The notes beneath the pieces were generated by a model. The model saw only the letters and a list, made by a program, of their open reading frames with translations. It searched no databases and was not told the origin of the DNA. Of a stretch of DNA of 64,000 bases, positions 8,660-16,248 are shown piece after piece; position 1 is the first letter of the stretch, and every line of letters begins with the position of its first letter. The DNA is from Leucobacter celer subsp. astrifaciens. GTDB taxonomy: Bacteria > Actinomycetota > Actinomycetes > Actinomycetales > Microbacteriaceae. A program made the translations under genes and the position numbers. The stretch spans positions 1-64,000 of the forward strand of contig NZ_JHEI01000136.1 of assembly GCF_001273835.1 (NCBI RefSeq), in the 5' to 3' direction.

Positions 8660-9820
8660 TCAGGCCGCCTGCTGCGACGCGCCGACCACCCGCACGAGCG
8701 GCGCCTGCAGCGGCGACTCGGCGTCGACTCCTGCGACCTCGCGCACGAACTCCTCGGGGGAGCGGGAGGCGAGCATCTGCTGCAGCTCGACGCTCTCGGG
8801 GTCCTCCGGCACATCGAACTCGAGCAGCGCGCCGATAGCGTCGAGCAGAGCGACGGGCTCGACGCCGAAACCGGCAAGCCTCTCCGCGGGCTCGATGAAT
8901 CGCTCGTGGCGCGAGAGCTTGCGCAGGGGCTGCCGGCCGACGCGCTGCACCGTGTCCGTGATCCCCGGATTGGCGAAGCGCTCCAGGATCCTCTGCAGAT
9001 ACGCCTCCTGGGCCTCGGGGTCGAAGCCGTGGACTCGCACGAGCATCTCCTTCGTCTCGCGGAGCACCGCGAGCACGCGCGCGTGCACCTCCGGGTCCGC
9101 GAGCGACTCGGCGATCCCGGTGTGCCCGGCGGCCCGGCCGAGGTAGGCGGTCGTCGCGTGCCCCGTGTTCACGGTGAACAGCTTCCGCTCGATGTACGGC
9201 GCCAGATCCTCGACCCAGGTGACCCCGGGGATCTCGGGTCGCTCCTCACCGAACGGTTCCGACTCGATCGCCCACTCGAAGTAGCTCTCGACGGTGACGT
9301 CGAGCCCGGCGTCCGGACTCTGGCCGGGTACGATCCGGTCGACGGCCGTGTTCGCGAAGACCGCCCCGGCCGCGAGCTCCGGCCACTCCTCCTCGGAGAC
9401 GAGCGCCCGCATCTCGCCGACGAGCATCCCGGTCGCGCCGATCGCGTTCTCGCAGGCCATGACGTGCAGGCGCGGAGCCCCGGACGAGCGCGCCCGGAGC
9501 CCGGCGACGATGAGCGGCGCGATGAATCTCAGGATGTTCGGGCCGACGGCCGTGGTCACGGCGTCGGCCGTCGCGATCTCGTGCACCACCGCTTCGGGAT
9601 CCGCGGCGCTGTTGAGGGCGCGATACCCCGTGACCTCGTGGCTGATCGACGCTTCGCCGACCTCGTGCACGCGGTAGCCCGTCGACGAGGCCAGCTCGTC
9701 GATGAGCGCGGCGTTGACGTCTGCGAAGACGAGTTCGTAGCCCGCGCGGCCCAGCAGGAAGCCCACGAAGCCGCGACCGATGTTGCCGGCCCCGAAGTGC
9801 ACCGCCTTTCGTACGGTCAT
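8660..9820 (-). CDS. mtlD: Mannitol-1-phosphate 5-dehydrogenase
   Basis: 386 aa, the normal length for the long-chain polyol dehydrogenase MtlD. The N-terminal Rossmann motif HFGAGNIGRGFVG (about residues 7-19) binds NAD+. KLFTVNTGHATTAYLGR near 215 is a conserved catalytic-domain block. It oxidises mannitol 1-phosphate, delivered by the PTS, to fructose 6-phosphate. Its ATG overlaps the mtlF stop by 4 bp, making it the last gene of the minus-strand mannitol operon. Confidence 0.96.
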   Translation of the reverse strand: MTVRKAVHFGAGNIGRGFVGFLLGRAGYELVFADVNAALIDELASSTGYRVHEVGEASISHEVTGYRALNSAADPEAVVHEIATADAVTTAVGPNILRFIAPLIVAGLRARSSGAPRLHVMACENAIGATGMLVGEMRALVSEEEWPELAAGAVFANTAVDRIVPGQSPDAGLDVTVESYFEWAIESEPFGEERPEIPGVTWVEDLAPYIERKLFTVNTGHATTAYLGRAAGHTGIAESLADPEVHARVLAVLRETKEMLVRVHGFDPEAQEAYLQRILERFANPGITDTVQRVGRQPLRKLSRHERFIEPAERLAGFGVEPVALLDAIGALLEFDVPEDPESVELQQMLASRSPEEFVREVAGVDAESPLQAPLVRVVGASQQAA

Positions 9821-10254
9821 GCGGCGTTCACGTTCGACAGCTCGGCGTAGAGCGCGTCGGCATCGGGCAGCGCGAGCAGCCGGTCGACCGCGGCCGCGTC
9901 GGAGAAGATCATCGCGATCTTCGAGAGGATGTCGAGGTGCTCGTTATCGCGCCCGGCGATCCCCACCACGAAGCGCACCTCCTGGCCGTCCCAGTCGATC
10001 GGATCGGCGTAGCGCACGAACGAGAGCGCCGAGCGCACGATGGCGTCCTTCGCCTCATTGGTGCCGTGCGGGATCGCCAGGAAGTTGCCCATGAAGGTCG
10101 ACACCGACGCTTCGCGCTCCAGCATCGCCGCGACGTAGGCATCGGTGACGGCCCCCGCGTCGCGCAGCAGCCCGCCCGCCTCGCGGATCGCCGTGTCGCG
10201 ATCGTTCGCCGTACCCGCCGCTATGACGTTGCGCCGCTCCAGGATCTCGGTCAT
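9817..10254 (-). CDS. mtlF: Mannitol-specific PTS enzyme IIA
   Basis: 145 aa, a stand-alone EIIA of the mannitol/fructose class. The phosphorylation site is the His in LAIPHGTNEAKD (about His63). It accepts phosphate from HPr and passes it to the EIIB domain of MtlA. ATG at 10254 overlaps the mtlA stop (ATGA) and has GAGGA upstream. Confidence 0.96.
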   Translation of the reverse strand: MTEILERRNVIAAGTANDRDTAIREAGGLLRDAGAVTDAYVAAMLEREASVSTFMGNFLAIPHGTNEAKDAIVRSALSFVRYADPIDWDGQEVRFVVGIAGRDNEHLDILSKIAMIFSDAAAVDRLLALPDADALYAELSNVNAA

Positions 10255-11759
10255 CGTGCTTCCTCTCCTCCATTGCTGCGTTTCACGGTTTCGAGCACCT
10301 CATCGTAGCGAGGGCTGGACATGAAGTTGTCGACTGAGACGTGGTGAGCGCCGGGAATCCGATCCCGCGCCCGGTCGGTCAGATCCTGATGCGTGATGAC
10401 GATCTCCGCGTCGCCCGGCTGGAGGTTCGCGATGGCCCGGTTGGTGACTTCGACGCCCTCGACGCCTGCGGCCTTCAGCTTGCCGCGCAGCACGGTGGCA
10501 CCCATCGCGCTCGATCCCATACCGGCGTCGCAGGCGAAGATGATCGTCTCGATGCGGGTGGCGACGGCCGTCGGAGCGGAGGTCTCTCCCAGCGTCGACA
10601 GCACGTCGCTCGACTTGCCCTTGTTCGCCTCGGTCTGCGCGACCGCCCGGCTCAGGTCGCCCGCGTCCGCGGTCTCCAGGTCCCGCTTGCGCGACGCACG
10701 CAGGATGATGGAGGCGATGACGAAGGAGACGGTGGTCGACAGCACCACGGACAGCACGACTCCCACGTAGCTGTCGCTCGCGGTCTGCAGCAGCACCGCG
10801 ATGATCGATCCCGGTGCGGCCGGCGCCCGCAGACCGCTGCCGAAGAGCGCGTTCGTGGCGACACCGGTCGCGCCGCCAGCGATGGCCGCGATGATGATCG
10901 CGGGCTTCATGAGCACGTACGGGAAGTAGATCTCGTGGATGCCGCCGAAGAAGTGGATGATCGCGGCCCCCGGAGCCGAGGCCTTCGCCATTCCGACGCC
11001 GAAGAACATGAAGGCGAGCAGGATCCCGAGGCCCGGGCCGGGGTTCGCCTCGACGAGGAAGAGGATCGACTTGCCGGTCTCGATCGCCTGCTGCGTGCCG
11101 ATCGGGGTGAACACTCCGTGGTTGATGGCGTTGTTCAGGAACAGCACCTTCGCGGGCTCGACGATGAGCGAGAGCGCCGGCAGCAGGCCGAGGTTGAAGA
11201 GCCAGTCGACGGCCGTGCCGAGCGCCTGCGAGATGGCGCTGAAGATCGGGCCGAAGGCGAAGAAGCCGGCGATCGCGAGCAGCATGCCGAGGATGCCCGC
11301 CGAGAAGTTGTTGACCAGCATCTCGAAGCCGGCCTTGATCTTGCCCTCCCAGATGCGGTCGACCTGCTTCATGAGCCAGGCCGCGACCGGGCCCATGATC
11401 ATCGCGCCGAGGAACATGGGGATGTCGGTGCCGACGATGACGCCCATCGTTGCGATCGTCGCCACCACCCCGCCGCGCGCGTCGTAGACCATGCGTCCGG
11501 CCGTGTTGGCGATGAGCAGGGGCAGCAGATAGGTGATCATGGGGCCGACCAGGCCCTCGAGCAGTGCGCTGCCGTCCCAGCGCCAGGCCGGGACCGGGCT
11601 CTCCGCGCCCATCCACCCGACGGGGATGAAGAGCGCGGTGATGAAGCCCCACGCGATGAATGCCGCGATGTTCGGCATGATCATGCCGGAGAGGAACGTG
11701 CCGAAGCGCTGCACGGCTACCCGTGCCCCGCCCCGCTGAGACGTCGTCGTTGTCGTCAT
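10251..11759 (-). CDS. mtlA: Mannitol-specific PTS enzyme IICB
   Basis: About 502 aa with an N-terminal EIIC membrane domain (roughly residues 15-345) and a C-terminal EIIB domain whose phospho-cysteine lies in IIFACDAGMGSSAMGA. The protein transports mannitol and phosphorylates it. EIIA is encoded separately by mtlF. The ATG at 11759 is preferred because AAGG lies about 8-9 nt before it; another in-frame ATG at 11768 would give three more residues but overlaps that AAGG. The gene follows ptsI closely. Confidence 0.95.
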   Translation of the reverse strand: MTTTTTSQRGGARVAVQRFGTFLSGMIMPNIAAFIAWGFITALFIPVGWMGAESPVPAWRWDGSALLEGLVGPMITYLLPLLIANTAGRMVYDARGGVVATIATMGVIVGTDIPMFLGAMIMGPVAAWLMKQVDRIWEGKIKAGFEMLVNNFSAGILGMLLAIAGFFAFGPIFSAISQALGTAVDWLFNLGLLPALSLIVEPAKVLFLNNAINHGVFTPIGTQQAIETGKSILFLVEANPGPGLGILLAFMFFGVGMAKASAPGAAIIHFFGGIHEIYFPYVLMKPAIIIAAIAGGATGVATNALFGSGLRAPAAPGSIIAVLLQTASDSYVGVVLSVVLSTTVSFVIASIILRASRKRDLETADAGDLSRAVAQTEANKGKSSDVLSTLGETSAPTAVATRIETIIFACDAGMGSSAMGATVLRGKLKAAGVEGVEVTNRAIANLQPGDAEIVITHQDLTDRARDRIPGAHHVSVDNFMSSPRYDEVLETVKRSNGGEEAR

Positions 11760-11774
11760 GGTCGTCATCCTTAC

Positions 11775-13433
11775 TTACTGTGTGTGAGAGATTGCGGATC
11801 GGACGGCGGCCTTCGCCTCATCCGCGTCGCTGGTATCGAGCGCGAGCCGCGCGAGCGTCTGAGCTCCGGCCAGGGTGTGGTTCGCGAGTTCTGCGCGGAC
11901 CTCGGCGAGCGCGCTGGGGGACATCGAGAGGCTCGTGGCGCCGAGACCCACGAGAACGACGGCGAGCAGGGGATCCGCGGCCGCCTCGCCGCAGATGCCG
12001 ATGGGCTTGCCGACGGTCTGGCCGGCCTTGCCCACCATGGACACGAGCTTCAGCACCGCGGGGTGCCACGGGCTCTGCAGGTGGGACACCGCGCCGAGCA
12101 GACGGTCGGCCGCCATCGCGTACTGCGTCAGGTCGTTCGTGCCGATGGAGCCGAAATCGGCGACCCGCAGCACCCGCCGGGCCAGCAGCGCCGCCGACGG
12201 CACCTCGATCATGACGCCGGCGGTCTTGATGCCCATCTCATGGGCGAGCCCGGTGAAGTAGGCGGTCTCCTCCACGGTTGCGACCATCGGGGCCATGACC
12301 CAGAGATCGGCATCCGTCTCGGCGTCGGCCGCCGCGAGGGCGGTGAGCTGATCGCGCAGCACGTTCTCGTGCGCCCGCAACGCGCGCAGGCCCCGCACGC
12401 CGAGCGCAGGATTCTCCTCCGGCGCGTCGTTGAGGAACGACAGCGGCTTGTCGGCTCCGGCGTCGAGCAGGCGCACCACGACCTTCTTGCCGGGGAAGCC
12501 GGCGAGCAGCGTGCGGTACTGCTCCTGCTGCTCGGCCACGGAGGGAGCCCGCGTCGCGTCGAGGAACATGAACTCCGTGCGGAACAGTCCCACGCCCTCG
12601 GCGCCCTGCTCCACGGCCTTCGCGATGCCCTCGGGCGAGCCCAGATTCGCGAGCAGGGGGACCGGTGTTCCGTCGGCGAGCGCCCCGTGCGAGAGCGCCG
12701 CCGTGATGCGCCGCGCCGCCGCGGCGATGCGCTGCTCGGCGTCGAGCAGTTGCGCCTCGTGCGGTCCGACGATGAGCGCGTCGCGAGCGGCGTCGAGGAT
12801 CACGCGCTGCCCATCGCGCAGCTGCGCGGCGTCGCGGGCGCCCACGAGGGCAGGGATCGCCTTCTCCCGCGCGAGGATCGCGGTGTGCGAGGTGGGGCCT
12901 CCCTCGACGGTCACGAGCCCCAGCACCTTGTCCAGGTCGAGCAGCGCGGTGTCGGCCGGTGCCAGGTCGGTCGCCAGCAGCACGAACGGGAAATCGGGGG
13001 AGGGGACGCCGGGCGGCGGCAGTTCCTGCAGGTGAGCCCTGACGCGCTGCGAGATGTCGTCGAGGTCGGTGGCGCGCTCGGCCATGTAGCCGCCCATGCC
13101 CGCGAGCAGCTCGCGGAAGGCGGCGAAAGCCTCGAACACCGCGCGCTCGGCGGTGATCCCGGTCTGCAGGCGCTTCTCGATGTCGGATCCGAGTGCTGGA
13201 TCGGCGGCCATCTGGGCCTGCGCGAGCAGTACCTCCTGGGCCTGGCCGCCGGCCTGAGCACCCCGCTCGGTGAGTTCCTCCGCGACGGCGGAGAGCGAGT
13301 GCTCGGCGCGGGCGAGCTCTGCATCGGCGCCCAGGGAGCTGGGGCCGGACGGCGGGTCGGGGAGCGGGTCGGGCATGCGCACGATCGGGCCGATCGCGAT
13401 CCTCGTGCCGATCCCGGTGCCTGTGATCTTCAT
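11775..13433 (-). CDS. ptsI: PTS enzyme I (phosphoenolpyruvate-protein phosphotransferase)
   Basis: 552 aa, close to the usual 560-575. The active-site His is in GGPTSHTAILAR (about His183), and the C-terminal PEP-binding barrel has LFRTEFMFLD and the GICGEAA block. It takes phosphate from PEP and hands it to HPr. ATG at 13433 is preceded by GAGG. Finding the general enzyme I inside a mannitol operon suggests PTS capacity is tied to mannitol here, though another copy could exist elsewhere. Confidence 0.96.
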   Translation of the reverse strand: MKITGTGIGTRIAIGPIVRMPDPLPDPPSGPSSLGADAELARAEHSLSAVAEELTERGAQAGGQAQEVLLAQAQMAADPALGSDIEKRLQTGITAERAVFEAFAAFRELLAGMGGYMAERATDLDDISQRVRAHLQELPPPGVPSPDFPFVLLATDLAPADTALLDLDKVLGLVTVEGGPTSHTAILAREKAIPALVGARDAAQLRDGQRVILDAARDALIVGPHEAQLLDAEQRIAAAARRITAALSHGALADGTPVPLLANLGSPEGIAKAVEQGAEGVGLFRTEFMFLDATRAPSVAEQQEQYRTLLAGFPGKKVVVRLLDAGADKPLSFLNDAPEENPALGVRGLRALRAHENVLRDQLTALAAADAETDADLWVMAPMVATVEETAYFTGLAHEMGIKTAGVMIEVPSAALLARRVLRVADFGSIGTNDLTQYAMAADRLLGAVSHLQSPWHPAVLKLVSMVGKAGQTVGKPIGICGEAAADPLLAVVLVGLGATSLSMSPSALAEVRAELANHTLAGAQTLARLALDTSDADEAKAAVRSAISHTQ

Positions 13434-13454
13434 GACGTCATCCTCGAATCGGGG

Positions 13455-14105
13455 TTATGACTCGTCGTGGTCGGTCTCGAGCAGGCGCACGAGTTCGTCG
13501 AGCACCGCCTCCTCGCCGTCCGCGACGGCCAGTACGACCTCGTCGCCGTGGTTGATCCCCTGGGAGAGCACGCTGAGGATGCTCGCGGCGTCGACGGGGT
13601 CTCCGCCTGACTTCCGGATCGTCACGGCGGCGCCCGTCGCGGCGACGGCCTGGGTGAAGAGCGCCGCGGGGCGCGCGTGGAGACCGTGTGCGGAGCGGAC
13701 GATGACAGTGCGTTCGGGCATGATGGGGTTCTCCGTCTGTATGGATGGATCGGTGGGGACAGGATGCTCGGGAACGGCCTGCACGGCCGGGGCCGGCGGG
13801 GTCGCGGACGCGACCGGATCCGGGCCGCCGAGCTCGAGCAGAAGCCGGCGGTAGGGGAGCTCGCCGCTGCGATCGGCGTACTCCTCGGACGACATCACGG
13901 CGATCCGGGCAGCGGGGTAGCGCTGCCGCAGTTCGGCGACGGCCGAGGAGAGGTGCGGGCCGAGGTAAATGAGATCGGGTTCGCCCGGCAGGAGATCGAG
14001 GGCCGCTGCCGCGAGGGAGAAGGGGAGATCCGCGATCGAGCGGATCCGCTGCACGATGAACTGGCTGGAGGCGCCAGCGCCGCACACGAGCACCACCTGC
14101 TTCAC
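13455..14105 (-). CDS. EIIB-like domain fused to phosphocarrier HPr
   Basis: 216 aa from a GTG at 14105, with AAGGAG 6-7 nt upstream. Residues 1-92 resemble EIIB of the lactose/cellobiose class: VVLVCGAGASSQF carries a P-loop Cys at residue 8. A Pro/Ala-rich linker (about 95-127) leads to a complete HPr domain with the phospho-His in SAHGLHARPA (His143) and a Ser matching HPr Ser46 (about Ser175, in AASILSVL). An in-frame ATG at 13721 could start a free HPr, but its ribosome site is weak. First gene of the operon with ptsI, mtlA, mtlF and mtlD. The role of the EIIB-like half is unknown; it could be a phosphate sink, a regulator, or the partner of an EIIC elsewhere. Confidence 0.85.
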   Translation of the reverse strand: MKQVVLVCGAGASSQFIVQRIRSIADLPFSLAAAALDLLPGEPDLIYLGPHLSSAVAELRQRYPAARIAVMSSEEYADRSGELPYRRLLLELGGPDPVASATPPAPAVQAVPEHPVPTDPSIQTENPIMPERTVIVRSAHGLHARPAALFTQAVAATGAAVTIRKSGGDPVDAASILSVLSQGINHGDEVVLAVADGEEAVLDELVRLLETDHDES

Positions 14106-14138
14106 GATCAGCTCCTTTGCCGTTGTCGATCTCTCCTC

Positions 14139-14168
14139 ATTGTGCTCGGGCTTTTCAGGGCGCGCCAA
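14139..14168 (-). promoter_or_regulatory. Candidate sigma-A promoter of the pts/mtl operon
   Basis: On the minus strand TTGGCG (14168-14163) and CACAAT (14144-14139) are separated by 18 nt, each matching four of six consensus bases. They lie about 35 nt before the GTG of the EIIB/HPr gene. Confidence 0.45.
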
Positions 14169-14175
14169 TAAGGTC

Positions 14176-14195
14176 CTTTCCGCGGGTGCGGAAAG
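14176..14195 (-). terminator. Short hairpin between the TPR gene and the pts operon
   Basis: CTTTCCGC and GCGGAAAG form an 8-bp stem with a GGGT loop. It lies downstream of the TPR gene on the minus strand, before the pts promoter candidate, and may end transcription of the Hsp90/TPR operon. No T-run follows. Confidence 0.4.
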
Positions 14196-14304
14196 CGCGC
14201 TGAGCGCGGCGAGGAACGCGGCTCGGAGGGGCGCGATGCGGGGAGAGCAGCAGGCGCGAGGCGGGGTGAGGCGCGGGGCGCGGAACGGAGAGGCCGCGCA
14301 GCCC

Positions 14305-16248
14305 TCAGCTCGTGAGCTGGGCGGTGATCTCGTCGGCCCGGTCGGGCTGGCCGGTATCGCGCAGCAGCTCGATGAGCTCGCCGGCCACCCGGGTGCGCTC
14401 GGCCTGCTGTCTCGCGACGGTGAAGCCCTCGAAGGCCGATTCGAGCGACCACAGGGAGGCGGCGACATCACCGGAGTCGCGCTGCACACGGCCGGCGAGC
14501 CAGAATGCGTGCGCCGCGTCGGAGATACGGCCGATCGCGGCGAACTCCTCTGCTGCGGTCAGCGCTTCCGCGGAGGCCCGCTCGGAACCGAGCGCTTCGA
14601 GCTCGCCGACGAGATCGGTCGGATCGGCCGCGGCGATCGAACGGGCGAGCGTGTCGCGCAGGGTCGCGCGCCTGCCTCTCCAGTCGTGTCGTCGACGTTC
14701 TGCGAGCTCGTCGCTGAGCCCGGTGCCGTCGAACTCCGCGCAGCCGTCGAGCTCGGCGGCCGTCGCGGTGATCTGGGCGCCGGAGTCGGCCATGCGGGCA
14801 GCGATGGGCGCCCACGCTGCGAGCACGGCGACTCGCACCTCGGGGTCGGCCTCGCCCGCCATGAGCCGCGGAACCGCCAGGCCGAACCGTTCGTGAGCCG
14901 ACGCGTCATCGTCGGAGACCGAGGAGCACTGCGCAGCTTCGGCGTATGCGAGACCCGCCTCTGCGATCAGCCCCTCGGCTTCCGACGCTCGGGCGGCCTC
15001 GAGATAGGCGGCTCCGGCACCGTGATAGTCGCGTTCGGCGGCGATCGCCTCGGCCCGCTGGAAGAGCTCCACGGCCGTGGCCGGCCCGGTAGCCGGGCGC
15101 TCGGCCCGTCGGTCTGCCGGCGCGGCGGCGGGGACGGTCTCGACGCTCGCGCCGCCCGGCGTCGACGGGACGGCGGTGGTCGGCAGGGGCAGCGGTGCGC
15201 GTCTCGCGGCCAGCGCACGGGACACCCGTTCCGAGTAGTGGGCGTTGCCGTTGCGGGCGTCGAACTGCGAAGCGAGAGCAGCGGCCTCGGCGTGCACCCA
15301 GCCGTGCAGCTCGCGCACCGTGCGCCACTCCGGCTCGTGCAGGCCGGTCGTCAGCTCGCCCCTGTCGGAGTTCGCCGAGAGGCCCGAGAGCACGCCCAGC
15401 AGGAAGCGCAGGCGGAAGAGCGGCGTGGACGCCCGGCGCAGCAGGCCCGGGTAGTCGTTGCGCAGCCGGCGGAGCGCCTGTTCGAGTTGCCCGCCCAGCG
15501 CAAGCATCTCGAAGCCCTGCCCGCGCGCCGGCGCGAAATCGCTCGTGTCGCCGTCGTCGCTGGCCACGGCCTCCATGAGGGAGGTCTGCGCGAGCACCGG
15601 ATCGCCGACGAGCAGCGCCGAGAGTGCCAGCGCGTAGCGGGTGCGCGCGGGTTCGAGATTGCAGGAGGCGTCCTGCGTCAGCGCCAGTTCGACGGCCTCG
15701 GCGTGGCGGCCGCTCTCCGAGAGGTAGTCCACCTGCTGTCCGATGGTGCAGGCGCGGCAGTCCTCGAACTCGTCGCGCAGGCCGGTGATCCACTCGATGC
15801 GAGCGGTCTCGGCCGCGGGCCGGCCGGTGTGCCAGAGCCAGCGGAACCGGCTCATCCGCACCGATGACAGCCCGTGTCCCGCGAGCTCGAAGCGGCGCTG
15901 CATATCCGAGAGCAGGGACTCGGCCTGCGACAGCGTGATCTGCGGGTAGTCCGGGAGATCTCCCGCGATCCACTTGAACTCCCAGAAGAGGTTGCGCTCG
16001 TCGCCCTCGTCGAAGAGCTCGGGACTCTCGTCCCAGAGGCGCAGCAGGCGGGCGAAGACGACGAAGGCCTTCGCCCCCTCGTCCGAGAAGGTGTAGGCCT
16101 CGACGAGGTCGAGCAGCGCCTCGGCGAGCTTCTCCCGCGGGCCCTCGGCCTCGATCCGGCGGCTCACCGCCTCGGCGGCGGAGATACGGGCGACTCCGTA
16201 GGGCATGTTCCGGATATCCCGGAGTTCGCGTTCGACTGCAGCGTTCAC
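14305..16248 (-). CDS. TPR-like helical repeat protein, partner of Hsp90 gene
   Basis: 647 aa, soluble, rich in Ala, Glu and Leu. Helix pairs of tetratricopeptide style recur through the protein, for example around residues 30-70, 150-215 and 390-440. No enzyme motif was recognised. Its ATG overlaps the stop of the Hsp90 gene by 4 bp (ATGA), so the two proteins are made together. TPR proteins often act as co-chaperones or scaffolds for Hsp90, making a partner role the simplest reading, but this is inferred from context only. Confidence 0.75.
   Translation of the reverse strand: MNAAVERELRDIRNMPYGVARISAAEAVSRRIEAEGPREKLAEALLDLVEAYTFSDEGAKAFVVFARLLRLWDESPELFDEGDERNLFWEFKWIAGDLPDYPQITLSQAESLLSDMQRRFELAGHGLSSVRMSRFRWLWHTGRPAAETARIEWITGLRDEFEDCRACTIGQQVDYLSESGRHAEAVELALTQDASCNLEPARTRYALALSALLVGDPVLAQTSLMEAVASDDGDTSDFAPARGQGFEMLALGGQLEQALRRLRNDYPGLLRRASTPLFRLRFLLGVLSGLSANSDRGELTTGLHEPEWRTVRELHGWVHAEAAALASQFDARNGNAHYSERVSRALAARRAPLPLPTTAVPSTPGGASVETVPAAAPADRRAERPATGPATAVELFQRAEAIAAERDYHGAGAAYLEAARASEAEGLIAEAGLAYAEAAQCSSVSDDDASAHERFGLAVPRLMAGEADPEVRVAVLAAWAPIAARMADSGAQITATAAELDGCAEFDGTGLSDELAERRRHDWRGRRATLRDTLARSIAAADPTDLVGELEALGSERASAEALTAAEEFAAIGRISDAAHAFWLAGRVQRDSGDVAASLWSLESAFEGFTVARQQAERTRVAGELIELLRDTGQPDRADEITAQLTS

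Noticed and set aside
10341..13460. Plus-strand open frame of over 1000 codons opposite mtlA and ptsI
   Set aside because: Same composition artefact; it spans two well-supported PTS genes and ends inside neither.
13455..13721. Separate free HPr gene starting at the internal ATG
   Set aside because: The upstream domain is in the same frame with a typical linker, and the internal ATG has only a weak ribosome site. Kept as an alternative within the fusion entry.
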